Positions 7,892-17,240 of a stretch of DNA of 64,000 nt are shown piece after piece. The notes beneath the pieces were generated by a model. That model made no database searches. It worked only from the letters and a program-made list of their open reading frames with translations, and was not told where the DNA came from. Made by a program: the position numbers and the translations under genes. Source of the stretch: Acinetobacter pittii ANC 4050 (GTDB lineage Bacteria > Pseudomonadota > Gammaproteobacteria > Pseudomonadales > Moraxellaceae); assembly GCF_000399685.1 (NCBI RefSeq), contig NZ_KB976987.1:2950837-3014836 (forward strand). Reading direction: 5' to 3'. The first letter of the stretch is position 1; every line of letters begins with the position of its first letter.

Positions 7892-8776
7892 TTATTTCTT
7901 TTTAGCAAATGCGTTGTCTAAGTAGTCTTCAAACGCATAGTAGTTAATGCGTTCATATAACTCTTTACGCGTTTGCATAATATCAATCACGTTCTTTTGT
8001 GTGCCTTCTTTACGCAAGGTTTCATACACAGTCTCGGCTGCTTTGTTCATGGCACGGAAAGCAGAAAGCGGATAAAGCGCAAGGCTTACATCGGCAGATG
8101 CCAACTCTTCAGTGGTAAACAGTGGGGTAGAACCAAACTCTGTGATGTTTGCCAAAATTGGTACGCCTGTCTTCTGAGCAAATTGCTTGTACATATCAAG
8201 TTCGGTAATTGCTTCAGGGAACAACATGTCTGCACCTGCCTCAATGTAGGCACCCGCACGGTCAATTGCCGCTTGTAAGCCTTCAACCGCTAACGCATCG
8301 GTACGCGCCATAATCACGAAGCTGTCATCACCACGCGCATCAACCGCTGCTTTAATACGGTCAACCATTTCTTCTTGAGTCACAATGGCTTTGTTCGGAC
8401 GGTGACCACAACGTTTTGCACCCACTTGGTCTTCAATGTGCATTGCCGCAGCACCAAACTTGATAAGTGATTTCGTAGTACGTGCAATGTTAAATGCAGA
8501 AGCACCAAAACCTGTGTCAGCATCGACCAATAATGGAAGATCACATACATCAGTAATACGGCGTACGTCAGTCAACACATCATCAAGGTTACTGATTCCT
8601 AAATCAGGTAAGCCTAAAGAACCAGCTGCTACACCACCACCTGATAAGTAAATCGCTTTATAACCTGCACGTTTTGCCAAAAGTGCATGATTGGCGTTGA
8701 TGGTTCCAACCACTTGTAATGGCTTTTCTTGGGCTATTGCATCGCGAAATAGCTGACCTGCGGATTGTTTAGCCAT
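7892..8776 (-). CDS. prpB: Methylisocitrate lyase
   Basis: A 294-residue member of the isocitrate lyase/PEP mutase superfamily. It splits 2-methylisocitrate into pyruvate and succinate, the last step of the methylcitrate cycle. The signature KRCGH loop (121-125, catalytic Cys123) and the metal-binding DAD segment (Asp85, Asp87) are present. The frame extends upstream, but the start at 8776 has a strong SD (AAGGAGAAC). It overlaps the regulator's 3' end by eight bases (ATGGCTAA), so translation of the two is probably coupled. Length equals that of PrpB in other proteobacteria. Confidence 0.95.
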   Translation of the reverse strand: MAKQSAGQLFRDAIAQEKPLQVVGTINANHALLAKRAGYKAIYLSGGGVAAGSLGLPDLGISNLDDVLTDVRRITDVCDLPLLVDADTGFGASAFNIARTTKSLIKFGAAAMHIEDQVGAKRCGHRPNKAIVTQEEMVDRIKAAVDARGDDSFVIMARTDALAVEGLQAAIDRAGAYIEAGADMLFPEAITELDMYKQFAQKTGVPILANITEFGSTPLFTTEELASADVSLALYPLSAFRAMNKAAETVYETLRKEGTQKNVIDIMQTRKELYERINYYAFEDYLDNAFAKKK

Positions 8777-9479
8777 TGTTATGTTCTCCTTGTGCTTGTA
8801 GCAGTGTTTGCTCAATAATTTTGTAAGAAGCATTGATATGTCGATGCATGAGCAGCTCGGCAAGTTCACCATCGCCTTCTGCAATTGCATCTAAAATACG
8901 GATGTGTTCGTCCCAAGCTTTGCTCGGTCGATCGGGTGTGTTTGAAAACTGAATTCGGTACATGCGAATGAGATGATAAAGCTCATCACATAGCATTTTT
9001 TCTAGGGTTTTATTGCCACTACTTTTGATAATGCAGTAGTGAAAATCGTCTTGCCCTTCTTGCAAGTAATATCCTTTACCTGCTTTAAAATTTTCATCTT
9101 CGGCATGCATACGCAATACATCACGTAGTGCCAAGATTTGCTTTTTATCAATATGCTGTGCTGCAAGTTTGCAAGCCAAACCCTCTAAAGACGCACGAAT
9201 CTGGTAAAGCTCTTTAAATTGTTGCAGTGACAGCGAAACCACGCGCGCGCCCACATGTGCAGTACGCTCAACCAAACGTTGCCCTTCCAGGCGATGAATC
9301 GCCTCACGCAAAGGCCCGCGGCTGATGCCATAAGTGCGTGCCAGTTCAGGTTCAGAAATTTTGCTACCTGCCGGAATTTGACCCAAAACAATCGCCGTCT
9401 GTATTTGTTTAAATACATTCTCGGTCAGTGTTCTTCCCTGACTTTGTAGAGGCTCTGGTGCGAAGGTCAAATCTTGCAT
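8769..9479 (-). CDS. GntR-family (FadR/FCD) regulator of the prp operon
   Basis: A 236-residue regulator with an N-terminal winged helix (about 17-85; [20 protein letters not shown] is the HTH) and a helical FCD effector domain (about 95-220). The FCD domain shows the acidic/His pattern (DDFHYCI, DEHIRI, MHRHI) that binds metal or carboxylate ligands. It is the first gene of the prp operon, overlapping prpB by eight bases, so it most likely represses its own operon and senses a methylcitrate-cycle acid. The ATG has no Shine-Dalgarno: it directly follows a 12-bp palindrome (9480-9491) that looks like its own operator. No other in-frame ATG precedes the HTH. Confidence 0.88.
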   Translation of the reverse strand: MQDLTFAPEPLQSQGRTLTENVFKQIQTAIVLGQIPAGSKISEPELARTYGISRGPLREAIHRLEGQRLVERTAHVGARVVSLSLQQFKELYQIRASLEGLACKLAAQHIDKKQILALRDVLRMHAEDENFKAGKGYYLQEGQDDFHYCIIKSSGNKTLEKMLCDELYHLIRMYRIQFSNTPDRPSKAWDEHIRILDAIAEGDGELAELLMHRHINASYKIIEQTLLQAQGEHNNG

Positions 9480-9491
9480 ATTGTCGACAAT
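9480..9491. promoter_or_regulatory. Candidate autoregulatory operator ATTGTCGACAAT
   Basis: Perfect 12-bp palindrome touching the gntR start codon and lying just downstream of the predicted +1. The core TTGTnnACAA matches the general operator form of FCD-type GntR regulators. A degenerate copy (ATTGTTGACACT) lies at 9543-9554 beside the -35, and a second perfect dyad at 9757-9772. Confidence 0.6.
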
Positions 9492-9509
9492 TTTTAATCA
9501 ATTATGAGT

Positions 9510-9538
9510 TTTATAGCGGTATGAATGAAAAAAATCAA
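9510..9538 (-). promoter_or_regulatory. Predicted promoter of the prp operon
   Basis: Minus strand TTGATT (9533-9538), 17-bp spacer, TATAAA (9510-9515). The predicted transcript would have a leader of about 25 nt that includes the operator palindrome. Confidence 0.65.
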
Positions 9539-9756
9539 GGTGATTGTTGACACTTTACAGAACGCATCAGGTCAATTTTTATCGTTCGTCCTGTTATCTC
9601 ACCTTATATTTAAACCATTAAACCACTTGCCAATTAGTATTTATAAAACAGTTATTTAATATTATTTTACCTATAGATTAATGGCACTTTTTTAGCTGCT
9701 TTTCGGCCTCTAATCTTTTGTTTCAAACTTTAGTCTACAACCAATGTATTACAGCA

Positions 9757-9772
9757 AGATTGTAGACAATCT
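9757..9772. promoter_or_regulatory. Second palindromic operator AGATTGT-AG-ACAATCT
   Basis: Perfect 7+2+7 dyad sharing the core ATTGTnGACAAT with the site at 9480. At about 280 bp from the first site it could serve as a distal operator for looping, or control the divergent tyrB side. Confidence 0.5.
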
Positions 9773-9994
9773 GCTTGAATGAATTCATGAGTTAGAAATT
9801 AGTATCTATTTACCGTAATTTCTTTTAAATCTTTTTATCATTTTCAGCCAGAAAATATCGATATTAGTGAAATTATCAGGTGCTTCACGGTAGCTTTATT
9901 GATACATTATTGAGCATCGACATAGTTGTGGCGTATTTTTCGAGACAGAAAAAACCCAGCACTATGCATATTGTTGAATGAAAGGACTTTTTTG

Positions 9995-11209
9995 ATGTTT
10001 CAACATATCCCCCCATACGCAGGCGACCCAATTCTCTCTTTAATGGAACAGTTCAATGCTGATACTCGTTCTGGAAAAGTAAACTTGAGTATTGGTCTTT
10101 ATTATAACGAAGACAGTATTGTTCCTCAGTTAGAGACCATTATTGAAGCGCAAAAGCGTATCGAGCCTAAAAACGGTAAAACCAAACTTTATTTGCCAAT
10201 GGAAGGCTTCAAACCTTACCGTGAAGCAATTCAAGCACTTTTATTTGGTGCAAACAGCCCAGCAGTTAAAGCTGGCCGTGCTGTAACCATCCAAACGCTT
10301 GGTGGTTCAGGTGCATTGAAAGTTGGTGCGGATTTCTTAAAAACTTATTTCCCAAATTCTGACGTTTGGGTAAGCCAACCAACTTGGGATAACCACGTTG
10401 CGATTTTCAATGGCGCTGGCATCAAAACTCATTTCTACCCATATTTCGATAACGAAACGCGTGGTGTAGATTTTGACGGTATGCTTTCTACACTTAAAAC
10501 TTTGCCTGAGCAAAGCATTGTGTTGTTGCACCCATGCTGCCACAACCCAACGGGTGCTGACTTAAACCCAGCGCAATGGGATCAAGTGATTGCAGTATTA
10601 AAAGACCGTAACCTTATTCCATTCCTAGATATCGCTTACCAAGGTTTTGGTGACGGTATGGAAGAAGATGCGTATGCAATCCGTGCTTTAGACCAAGCGG
10701 GTCTAAACTTCATTGTGAGCAACTCGTTCTCTAAAATCTTCTCTTTATATGGCGAGCGCGTTGGCGGCTTAACTTTCGTTTGTGACGATGCAGAAGCTGC
10801 TCAGTGCACATTCGGTCAGTTAAAAGCGACTGTACGTCGTATTTACTCTAGCCCTCCTACTACAGGCGCTTGGTTAGTTGATGAAGTGTTAAATGACGCT
10901 GAACTTAACCAACAATGGCAAGGTGAAGTGAAAGAGATGCGTGAGCGTATTATTAAAATGCGTAGCATCTTGAAAGACGAGCTTACTAAAGCATTACCAG
11001 ACCGTGACTTTAGCTACCTTGTAAACCAAAAAGGTATGTTCAGCTACACAGGTTTAACTGCTGAGCAAGTAGATATCTTGCGTGAAGAATATGCAATCTA
11101 CTTAGTACGTAGCGGTCGTATTTGTGTAGCAGGTTTAAACATGAACAATGTTTACACTGTTGCTAAAGCGATGGCAGAAGTGCTCGCTAAATCTGTAGAA
11201 GCAGCATAA
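9995..11209 (+). CDS. tyrB: Aromatic-amino-acid aminotransferase
   Basis: A 404-residue fold-type I PLP enzyme of the aspartate/tyrosine aminotransferase family, transferring amino groups between aromatic (and acidic) amino acids and 2-oxoglutarate in the cytosol. The PLP lysine is Lys247 in [20 protein letters not shown] (182-187) and the [10 protein letters not shown] loop (212-221) are the usual cofactor contacts. The frame is open from 9926, but AAGGA nine bases before ATG 9995 and the family-typical [14 protein letters not shown] beginning fix the start. It is monocistronic, closed by the terminator at 11220-11248, and divergent from the propionate operon. Aspartate aminotransferase activity is also possible. 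Confidence 0.93.
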   Translation: MFQHIPPYAGDPILSLMEQFNADTRSGKVNLSIGLYYNEDSIVPQLETIIEAQKRIEPKNGKTKLYLPMEGFKPYREAIQALLFGANSPAVKAGRAVTIQTLGGSGALKVGADFLKTYFPNSDVWVSQPTWDNHVAIFNGAGIKTHFYPYFDNETRGVDFDGMLSTLKTLPEQSIVLLHPCCHNPTGADLNPAQWDQVIAVLKDRNLIPFLDIAYQGFGDGMEEDAYAIRALDQAGLNFIVSNSFSKIFSLYGERVGGLTFVCDDAEAAQCTFGQLKATVRRIYSSPPTTGAWLVDEVLNDAELNQQWQGEVKEMRERIIKMRSILKDELTKALPDRDFSYLVNQKGMFSYTGLTAEQVDILREEYAIYLVRSGRICVAGLNMNNVYTVAKAMAEVLAKSVEAA

Positions 11210-11219
11210 ATCATCCATT

Positions 11220-11248
11220 AAAAAAGGCGCTTCGGCGCCTTTTTTTTA
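11220..11248 (+). terminator. Intrinsic terminator of tyrB (bidirectional)
   Basis: AAGGCGC-TTCG-GCGCCTT with a stable UUCG-type loop, an A-run before and T8 after. It also lies just beyond the convergent dld stop. Confidence 0.9.
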
Positions 11249-11258
11249 TTTATCGAGG

Positions 11259-12965
11259 TTAAGATTTAGCTTTACCCCAATATTTCAGTTTTGAGGTATG
11301 TCCAATACCCACATTAAAGCTATTGGTTGGGTCGAGTTTTTGGTAGAAATTGGCCAATGCAGGTTTAGCAATGTAGAGATGCCCGACATTATGCTCTGCC
11401 GGATATTCAGCACGTCGCGCATCGAGTAATTTCCACATTTGATGTTCCATTTCTAATGGGTCATGGCCCTTTTTAAGAATATAGTCCTGATGGAAAACAT
11501 GACAAAAGAAATGCCCATAATAGAGTTTATGGAGAATTTTCTTTTCCATCTCGGCTGGCAGTTGCTCTACCCATTCGCGGTCATTACGACGTAACGCAAT
11601 ATCAAGCGCGACAATATCTTCAACTTCACTACGGTGCGTATCGCGATAACGAATAGCCGCCCCTGCAATCGCAAAACGGTGTAAGAACGCTTTTCGCCCT
11701 TCTTCTTCGCTGCATACGAAATAGCTGCCTGACGGATGCACTGCAAAATATTCTTTTAAAAATTGCTCAGTCTGTGCTTTCGAATTATTTTCGACACGCA
11801 GCACTAAATGATGCTCATAACGATCTCGATATTCGGTCATACGCTTAGGCAAATGACTCGGTAAAAAGAAGGTAATGGCCTGCAAAATATGATCTGTTAA
11901 GCCTTTAATTTTAAATTTTTCTAAGAAGCCATCGATTTTATCTTTCATCGCAAAAGCTTTTGGAACATTGACTGTACCGAACTTTTCAATAAATAAGAAG
12001 GTGTCTTTTCCGTACTTTTCACCAATCAAATAAGCATCTCGGTGAATATATTCACCTGCAATTGGCAAACTTGGCAGTGAGGTCAATAAGTAACGACGAA
12101 TCGCTGTTAAATCATCGGCATCATTTGTACCAATATAAAAGACATTACTTTCTACTTTCTCATAGGTATCAAGGCGTACCGCAAACACACAAACTTTACC
12201 TGCCGAACCCGATGCCTCAAACAAACGTGACGGATCTGCATTAAAACGAGCAGGTGTATCTTCATCAACTTGAGTCACATCGTGGGCGTAGCGATGGTCG
12301 GACGCCTGTTTTTCGCTGTCATCTAAAATATCTACGGCTTGATATTGATGCTTCTCTAAACGTGTCAAAATTTCTTCGGGAGTCGAACCTAAATTTACGC
12401 CTAAATGATTTACCAGTTCTAACTGACCAGCAGCGTTCACCTGAGCATATAAAGCTAGTTCCGTATAAGCAGGACCACGGCGTACCAACGCACCACCAGA
12501 GTTATTACACACACCACCCAGTACCGATGCACCAATACAAGATGAACCAATTACTGAATGCGGCTCACGGTCATAGCCTTTTAAAATTTGCTCTAAATTA
12601 TCTAAGGTCGCACCTGGTAAACAAATCACTTGCTTACCGTCATGAATGACCTGAATGCCCTTTAATCGGCGTGTACTCATGACTAAAACAGGACGGTCAT
12701 AATCATCGCCATATGGCGTTGAACCACCTGTGAGTCCCGTATTTGCCGCCTGCATAATCACAATACAATTTGCATCAATGGCAGCTTGAAGCACCTGCCA
12801 TTGCTCTAACAATGTGCCTGGTACCACTACAGCAAGCACTTTCCCCTCACCAAAACGGCGGCCTTGACGGTACTGACGCGTGCTTTGGTCATCGGTCAAA
12901 ACATGAGAACGCCCTACAATATTTTGTAAACGTTCAATCACTGCTTGAGGAGAAAATGTTTGCAT
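11259..12965 (-). CDS. dld: Quinone-dependent D-lactate dehydrogenase
   Basis: A 568-residue peripheral membrane flavoprotein oxidising D-lactate to pyruvate and passing electrons to quinone. The N-terminal PCMH-type FAD-binding domain (about 40-270) shows the adenosine/pyrophosphate segments ANTGLTGGSTPYG and GSSCIGASVLGG. The C-terminal half is the membrane-binding D-lactate dehydrogenase domain, ending in the HNVGHLY and FNVGIGHTSK segments. Length is close to E. coli Dld (571). AGGAAACC precedes the ATG. It lies downstream of lldP-lldR-lldD on the same strand but after a 314-bp gap containing repeat copy B, so co-transcription is likely but not certain. Confidence 0.95.
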   Translation of the reverse strand: MQTFSPQAVIERLQNIVGRSHVLTDDQSTRQYRQGRRFGEGKVLAVVVPGTLLEQWQVLQAAIDANCIVIMQAANTGLTGGSTPYGDDYDRPVLVMSTRRLKGIQVIHDGKQVICLPGATLDNLEQILKGYDREPHSVIGSSCIGASVLGGVCNNSGGALVRRGPAYTELALYAQVNAAGQLELVNHLGVNLGSTPEEILTRLEKHQYQAVDILDDSEKQASDHRYAHDVTQVDEDTPARFNADPSRLFEASGSAGKVCVFAVRLDTYEKVESNVFYIGTNDADDLTAIRRYLLTSLPSLPIAGEYIHRDAYLIGEKYGKDTFLFIEKFGTVNVPKAFAMKDKIDGFLEKFKIKGLTDHILQAITFFLPSHLPKRMTEYRDRYEHHLVLRVENNSKAQTEQFLKEYFAVHPSGSYFVCSEEEGRKAFLHRFAIAGAAIRYRDTHRSEVEDIVALDIALRRNDREWVEQLPAEMEKKILHKLYYGHFFCHVFHQDYILKKGHDPLEMEHQMWKLLDARRAEYPAEHNVGHLYIAKPALANFYQKLDPTNSFNVGIGHTSKLKYWGKAKS

Positions 12966-13279
12966 GATGGTTTCCTTTTAGTCATCCATATAAGATCTAG
13001 CTGTAATCCACGCTAGAACCAGATCAGCACGACGGAGCTTACTATTTGTAATTTATAATTTAATTAGCTCATTCTCTAATTCGAATCAGCCATACATTTA
13101 CTGTCGTGGGGCGGCATGGATGCCGCCTGTTGAGCAACCGCACAAGGAAGTGCGGTTTGCTCAACAAAAGGTTTTTGGTTACTTTTGACCTTTCAAAAGT
13201 GACAAATGCCTATACGCAAAACATTAGCAAATCATCAAATTTTGAGACTGTGCTTACTGCTTCACTTAAAAATTATTTC
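12966..13279. other. dld-lldD intergenic region
   Basis: A 314-bp interval occupied mainly by the palindromic repeat (13110-13202). A 67-codon frame crossing it is produced by the repeat and is not considered a gene. No clear promoter for dld was found. Confidence 0.55.
13110..13202 (+). repeat. Mosaic palindromic intergenic repeat, copy B
   Basis: Three stem-loops in order: GGCGGCAT-GG-ATGCCGCC (13110-13127); a 39-bp palindrome with arms TGTTGAGCAA-CCGCAC and GTGCGGTTTGCTCAACA (13128-13166, one bulged A); and TTACTTTTGA / 4-nt loop / TCAAAAGTGA (13179-13202). Flanking stems match copy A, with a different central palindrome. It is antisense relative to the lld-dld operon. Confidence 0.7.
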
Positions 13280-14431
13280 TTAAAAACCTTGCTTCATTGC
13301 CTGTACTAAACAATCCGCATTAATATCCGAAATCGACTTAGCACCCGTAAGCGTCATCGCAACACGCATTTCTTTATCGATCAAATCCAGTAAGTTTGAC
13401 ACCCCTTGCCCCCCTGCTGCTGCCAAGGCATAAACAAATGCACGGCCCAGTAAAACCGTATCGGCACCAAGAGCTAACATACGCACGACATCTAAACCAT
13501 TACGAATACCTGAGTCAGCCAAAATCGCTAAATCACCTTTAACAGCATCAGCAATTGCAGGCAATGCACGAGCAGATGACATCACACCATCTAACTGACG
13601 ACCACCGTGATTCGATACCACAATGCCATCCGCACCAAAACGTACAGCATCTTTGGCATCTTCAGGGTCTAAAATGCCTTTAATTACCATTGGGCCATCC
13701 CAAAACTCACGAATCCACTCAAGGTCTTTCCATGAAATTGATGGGTCAAAGTTTGAGCCTAACCAACCAATATAGTCTTCAAGCCCAGTCGGTTTACCTA
13801 AATATTTAGAGATATTGCCCAAGTCATGTGGACGCCCCATTAAGCCGACATTCCATGACCAATGCGGATGGAACACGGACTGCATATAACGACGCATCGC
13901 TGCATTTGGTCCACTCATACCGGAATGAGCATCACGGTAACGCGCCCCTGGCACAGGCATATCTACAGTAAACACCAGTGTTGAACAGCCTGCCGCTTTT
14001 GCACGCTCCAAAGCATTACGCATAAAACCACGGTCACGTAATACATAAAGCTGAAACCACATAGGACGGTTAATTGCAGGTGCAACTTCTTCAATCGGAC
14101 AAACAGAAACCGTTGAAAGCGTAAATGGAATGCCCTTTTTATCGGCTGCCATCGCGGCCTGCACTTCACCACGACGCGCATACATACCTGTTAAACCAAC
14201 TGGTGCCAACGCAACCGGCATCGACAAGGTTTCGTTAAACAGTTTTGTCTCTAAACTTAACGCTGACATGTCATTGAGCACACGTTGACGCAATGCAATT
14301 TCTGACAAATCTTGTACGTTACGCTTTAAGGTATATTCCGAATACGCTCCACCATCAATGTAATGAAATAAGAATGGAGGTAAGCGACGCTGTGCCGCAG
14401 CACGATAATCATTGCCAGAAGAAATAATCAT
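13280..14431 (-). CDS. lldD: FMN-dependent L-lactate dehydrogenase
   Basis: A 383-residue flavoprotein of the alpha-hydroxy-acid oxidase family with a TIM barrel, oxidising L-lactate to pyruvate at the inner membrane. The catalytic base is His275 in [10 protein letters not shown], with the FMN-contact Lys251 (VIKGI) before it. The [17 protein letters not shown] phosphate-binding segment and the N-terminal [13 protein letters not shown] are family hallmarks. The ATG overlaps the lldR stop as ATGA, indicating translational coupling in lldP-lldR-lldD. Length equals other bacterial LldD proteins. Confidence 0.95.
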   Translation of the reverse strand: MIISSGNDYRAAAQRRLPPFLFHYIDGGAYSEYTLKRNVQDLSEIALRQRVLNDMSALSLETKLFNETLSMPVALAPVGLTGMYARRGEVQAAMAADKKGIPFTLSTVSVCPIEEVAPAINRPMWFQLYVLRDRGFMRNALERAKAAGCSTLVFTVDMPVPGARYRDAHSGMSGPNAAMRRYMQSVFHPHWSWNVGLMGRPHDLGNISKYLGKPTGLEDYIGWLGSNFDPSISWKDLEWIREFWDGPMVIKGILDPEDAKDAVRFGADGIVVSNHGGRQLDGVMSSARALPAIADAVKGDLAILADSGIRNGLDVVRMLALGADTVLLGRAFVYALAAAGGQGVSNLLDLIDKEMRVAMTLTGAKSISDINADCLVQAMKQGF

Positions 14432-15180
14432 TTTGAATCAACTCTATTTAAACGATTTGCACGTTTCTGGCGAGCTTCGTCTTCATCCAGAGAACGCACA
14501 TGATTAATCACAAATTCAATATGACCGCAGACAGCTTGGCGTGCGGCCTCGGGATCTTTACGATCAATAGCATCCATCACCTGAAAATGCTGCTCACTGA
14601 GCAAGTCACCATTTACGGGGTCGTTATAAACTTTCTTACGCCCTAACAAGACGTTGTATTGCAGCAAATCGAACAAACTACGCATCATTTGAATCAGCAC
14701 AATATTGTGAGAGGCTTCAGCAATCGCCAAGTGAAACTCAGCATCCGCCACCGCAGCCTGTGCTGAGTCACCCGCATTTTGGTGACGACTAATTTCATCA
14801 AAATAATGATGAATTTTGGCGCGATCTTCAGGCGTTGAGCGCAATGCGGCATACCATGCCGTGCCACCTTCAAGTAATAATCGCGCCTCTTGCACATCAA
14901 AACGGTATAGCGGATCTTCTTCAATCAAGTTACTAATTGGGTTCACAATCAGTTGCTGGGGCCACTGTTCAGGTAACTGCTGAATATAAGTCCCATCGCC
15001 ACGGCGGCTACTGAGCACACCTTGACTATTAAGCTGCTGAATCGCTTCACGCAAAGACGGACGAGAAACTCCTAAGCTTGTTGCAAGCTGGCGTTCGGCA
15101 GGCAAACGGTCACCTTTTTTCATGTGCCGCTCTTCAATTAATGCCTGCAATTTCATGACCACTTGATCGGAGATTCTCAT
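14428..15180 (-). CDS. lldR: GntR-family L-lactate operon regulator
   Basis: A 250-residue FadR-subfamily regulator: winged helix at about 5-75 ([17 protein letters not shown] recognition region) and an FCD ligand-binding domain at about 90-235 with the metal-binding His/Asp pattern ([24 protein letters not shown]). It is the middle gene of lldP-lldR-lldD, 19 bases after lldP and overlapping lldD by four, as in enterobacterial lld operons. Two matching operators (TTGGTAnnACCAA type) flank the operon promoter at 16923-17044, so it very probably represses or activates lldP according to L-lactate. AAGGAAAC precedes the start. Confidence 0.93.
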   Translation of the reverse strand: MRISDQVVMKLQALIEERHMKKGDRLPAERQLATSLGVSRPSLREAIQQLNSQGVLSSRRGDGTYIQQLPEQWPQQLIVNPISNLIEEDPLYRFDVQEARLLLEGGTAWYAALRSTPEDRAKIHHYFDEISRHQNAGDSAQAAVADAEFHLAIAEASHNIVLIQMMRSLFDLLQYNVLLGRKKVYNDPVNGDLLSEQHFQVMDAIDRKDPEAARQAVCGHIEFVINHVRSLDEDEARQKRANRLNRVDSK

Positions 15181-15199
15181 CGCGTTTCCTTCACTGGAG

Positions 15200-16861
15200 T
15201 TATGGAATCATCCACGGAACCAGATAAGCCTGAACCGTAATAATGATGCCAACAAAGACAGTGAATATGATGCTATGTTTTACCGTGAAACGGAACAAGT
15301 CAGATTCTTTTCCAACTAACCCTACCGCTGCACAAGCGATCGCAATCGACTGTGGAGAAATCATCTTACCCGTTACACCACCGCTGGTATTCGCAGCGAC
15401 CAATAACACTTCTGGAATACCAATTTGCTGAGCCGTAGTCGCCTGTAATGCCGAGAACAAAGCATTTGAAGATGTATCTGAACCTGTAAGAAACACACCC
15501 AGCCAACCCAAAAACGGCGAGAAGAAAGTAAATGCATGACCCGTATGCGATAGAGCCAAAGCTAAAGTTGCAGATAAACCTGAATAATTCGCAATAAAAG
15601 CAAACGCCAACACCATACCAATCGAGTAAATCGGTGTTTTCAACTCATTGAGTGTTTCACCAAAAGTCGTTACTGCTTCACTTGCTTTCATTTTCAAGAA
15701 AATAGCAGTGATGATTGCGGCAATAAAAATTGCAGTACCTGTTGCAGAGAACCAGTCAAACTTATAAATCGCTTCGTATGGCTTCATCTCTGCCACAATT
15801 GGCGGCATTTTTTCGACCAATTTATGTAAATACGGCACTTCAAGTTTAAAAATCCAGTGCTCAAGAGCACCATCTTTTGCAAATAAAGCTTTAAATGGTT
15901 TAACACTCCAGATGGTGACCATCACTGTTAAGATGGCAAATGGAGACCATGCCTTCACAATTTTGCCGATGCTATAACGTTGAACCGTAGTAGGTTGCTG
16001 AGTCAAAGTTTGACCTGCTTCAGGTTCAAAACGGAAAATATGTTTGGGTTTCCAAACACGGAACAGTAAAGTTAAGCTCACCAATGACGCAATTGCTGCG
16101 GTAATGTCTGGTAACTCAGGACCAATGAAGTTAGAAGTGAGATACTGAGCAATCGCAAACGAACCACCACCGACAACTACCGCAGGCCAAGTTTCCTTAA
16201 CACCACGCCAACCGTCCATAATCGCCATAATCCAGAACAGCACGATAAGCGTTAAAAACGGCAACTGACGACCCACCATCTGGCTAATTTCCATGGTGTC
16301 TACACCAGAAACCTGTCCTGCCACAATAATTGGAATACCCATTGCACCGAATGCCACTGGTGCTGTATTTACGATCAAACATAAACCAGCAGCATAAAGT
16401 GGTTTAAAGCCTAAACCAACAAGGAGTGCAGCGGTAATTGCCACAGGAGCACCAAAGCCAGCCGCCCCTTCTAAGAAAGTACCAAATGCAAAACCAACCA
16501 ATAACATTTGCAGACGTTGGTCTTCAGTAATTGACAAAATGCTTGAACGAATAACGTCAAATTGTCCTGTTTTTACCGAAATTTTGTATAAAAAAACTGC
16601 CCCAATAATGATCCATGAAATTGGCCAGAGACCATAGAAGAAACCATAAATAATGGATGCAAAGGCCATTTGACCTGGCATTTGATAGAAAAAGAGCGCG
16701 ATCAATAATGCAATAATAACTGTGCCCGTACCCGCAATACTGCCTTTTAAACGAAAAACAGCCAATGCCAAAAAGAAGAAAATAATCGGGATTAATGCAA
16801 CCGCACTGGACAGCCAAATATTATTTAAAGGGTCATAAAGTTGTTGCCACATATTGAGCAT
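15200..16861 (-). CDS. lldP: L-lactate permease
   Basis: A 553-residue inner-membrane lactate transporter of the LctP family with about 12-14 hydrophobic segments spread over its length. A long hydrophilic loop (about 290-395) lies before the last group of helices. The conserved [14 protein letters not shown] block and the [16 protein letters not shown] block are readable. The frame is open 18 codons upstream, but AAGGAGATGACA places the SD correctly for the ATG at 16861 (MLNMWQQL). Length matches E. coli LldP (551). It is the first gene of the lld operon, under the promoter at 16981-17009. Confidence 0.95.
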   Translation of the reverse strand: MLNMWQQLYDPLNNIWLSSAVALIPIIFFFLALAVFRLKGSIAGTGTVIIALLIALFFYQMPGQMAFASIIYGFFYGLWPISWIIIGAVFLYKISVKTGQFDVIRSSILSITEDQRLQMLLVGFAFGTFLEGAAGFGAPVAITAALLVGLGFKPLYAAGLCLIVNTAPVAFGAMGIPIIVAGQVSGVDTMEISQMVGRQLPFLTLIVLFWIMAIMDGWRGVKETWPAVVVGGGSFAIAQYLTSNFIGPELPDITAAIASLVSLTLLFRVWKPKHIFRFEPEAGQTLTQQPTTVQRYSIGKIVKAWSPFAILTVMVTIWSVKPFKALFAKDGALEHWIFKLEVPYLHKLVEKMPPIVAEMKPYEAIYKFDWFSATGTAIFIAAIITAIFLKMKASEAVTTFGETLNELKTPIYSIGMVLAFAFIANYSGLSATLALALSHTGHAFTFFSPFLGWLGVFLTGSDTSSNALFSALQATTAQQIGIPEVLLVAANTSGGVTGKMISPQSIAIACAAVGLVGKESDLFRFTVKHSIIFTVFVGIIITVQAYLVPWMIP

Positions 16862-16922
16862 TGTCATCTCCTTGAAATGCCGGGGCGAATTTTTGTACCT
16901 TAAATCTTTAAACATTTAACAC

Positions 16923-16939
16923 AATTGGTATTACCAATT
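16923..16939. promoter_or_regulatory. LldR operator, promoter-proximal
   Basis: AATTGGTA-T-TACCAATT, a perfect 17-bp palindrome between the predicted lldP start site and its ATG. It matches the TTGGTnnnACCAA form bound by LldR. Confidence 0.75.
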
Positions 16940-16980
16940 AAAATTTAAGTGCAAATGTTATTCCTTAAACCACAGACCGC

Positions 16981-17009
16981 ATCATAAACACAGCTATTTG
17001 CAAGATCAA
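16981..17009 (-). promoter_or_regulatory. Promoter of the lld operon
   Basis: Minus strand TTGATC (17004-17009), 17-bp spacer, TATGAT (16981-16986). It sits between the two LldR operators. Confidence 0.65.
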
Positions 17010-17027
17010 CCATTAAATAATTATCAC

Positions 17028-17044
17028 AATTGGTATGACCAATA
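17028..17044. promoter_or_regulatory. LldR operator, upstream
   Basis: AATTGGTATGACCAATA, one mismatch from the proximal site. Centre-to-centre distance is 105 bp, close to ten helical turns, a spacing suited to a repression loop around the promoter. Confidence 0.75.
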
Positions 17045-17197
17045 CTATTAAGTAAAATCAAGCTATTTCGAACTTATGGATTTTTTTATTAGACTAAAGT
17101 CGTAAAAATATTTTTTATAAATTTAGATTGAGTCTATAGAAATGAGGTGAAAAATTTGAATATAAAAACTATAAACATACCTGTTTCATGATCTATG

Positions 17198-17203
17198 TAT
17201 AAT
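17198..17203 (+). promoter_or_regulatory. Possible -10 box of pgm
   Basis: TATAAT 37 bases before the pgm ATG. No good -35 at standard spacing. The pgm start has no strong Shine-Dalgarno. Confidence 0.4.
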
Positions 17204-17240
17204 GTGCACACAACTCAAACCACATGTATTGAATTGAATA

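Larger units (their letters stand above)
9492..9994. other. Divergent intergenic region prp operon / tyrB
   Basis: About 500 AT-rich bases with no convincing gene. They contain the prp promoter, a degenerate operator (9543-9554) and the dyad at 9757-9772. A frame upstream of tyrB is open from 9926 but lacks coding character and a ribosome site. I see no clear tyrB promoter. Confidence 0.6.

Noticed and set aside
12254..12649. 131-codon frame on the plus strand within dld.
   Set aside because: Antisense shadow of a well-conserved enzyme; His/Leu-rich composition typical of such shadows.
13106..13309. 67-codon plus-strand frame near the lldD 3' end.
   Set aside because: It runs through repeat copy B into the antisense of lldD; no support as a gene.
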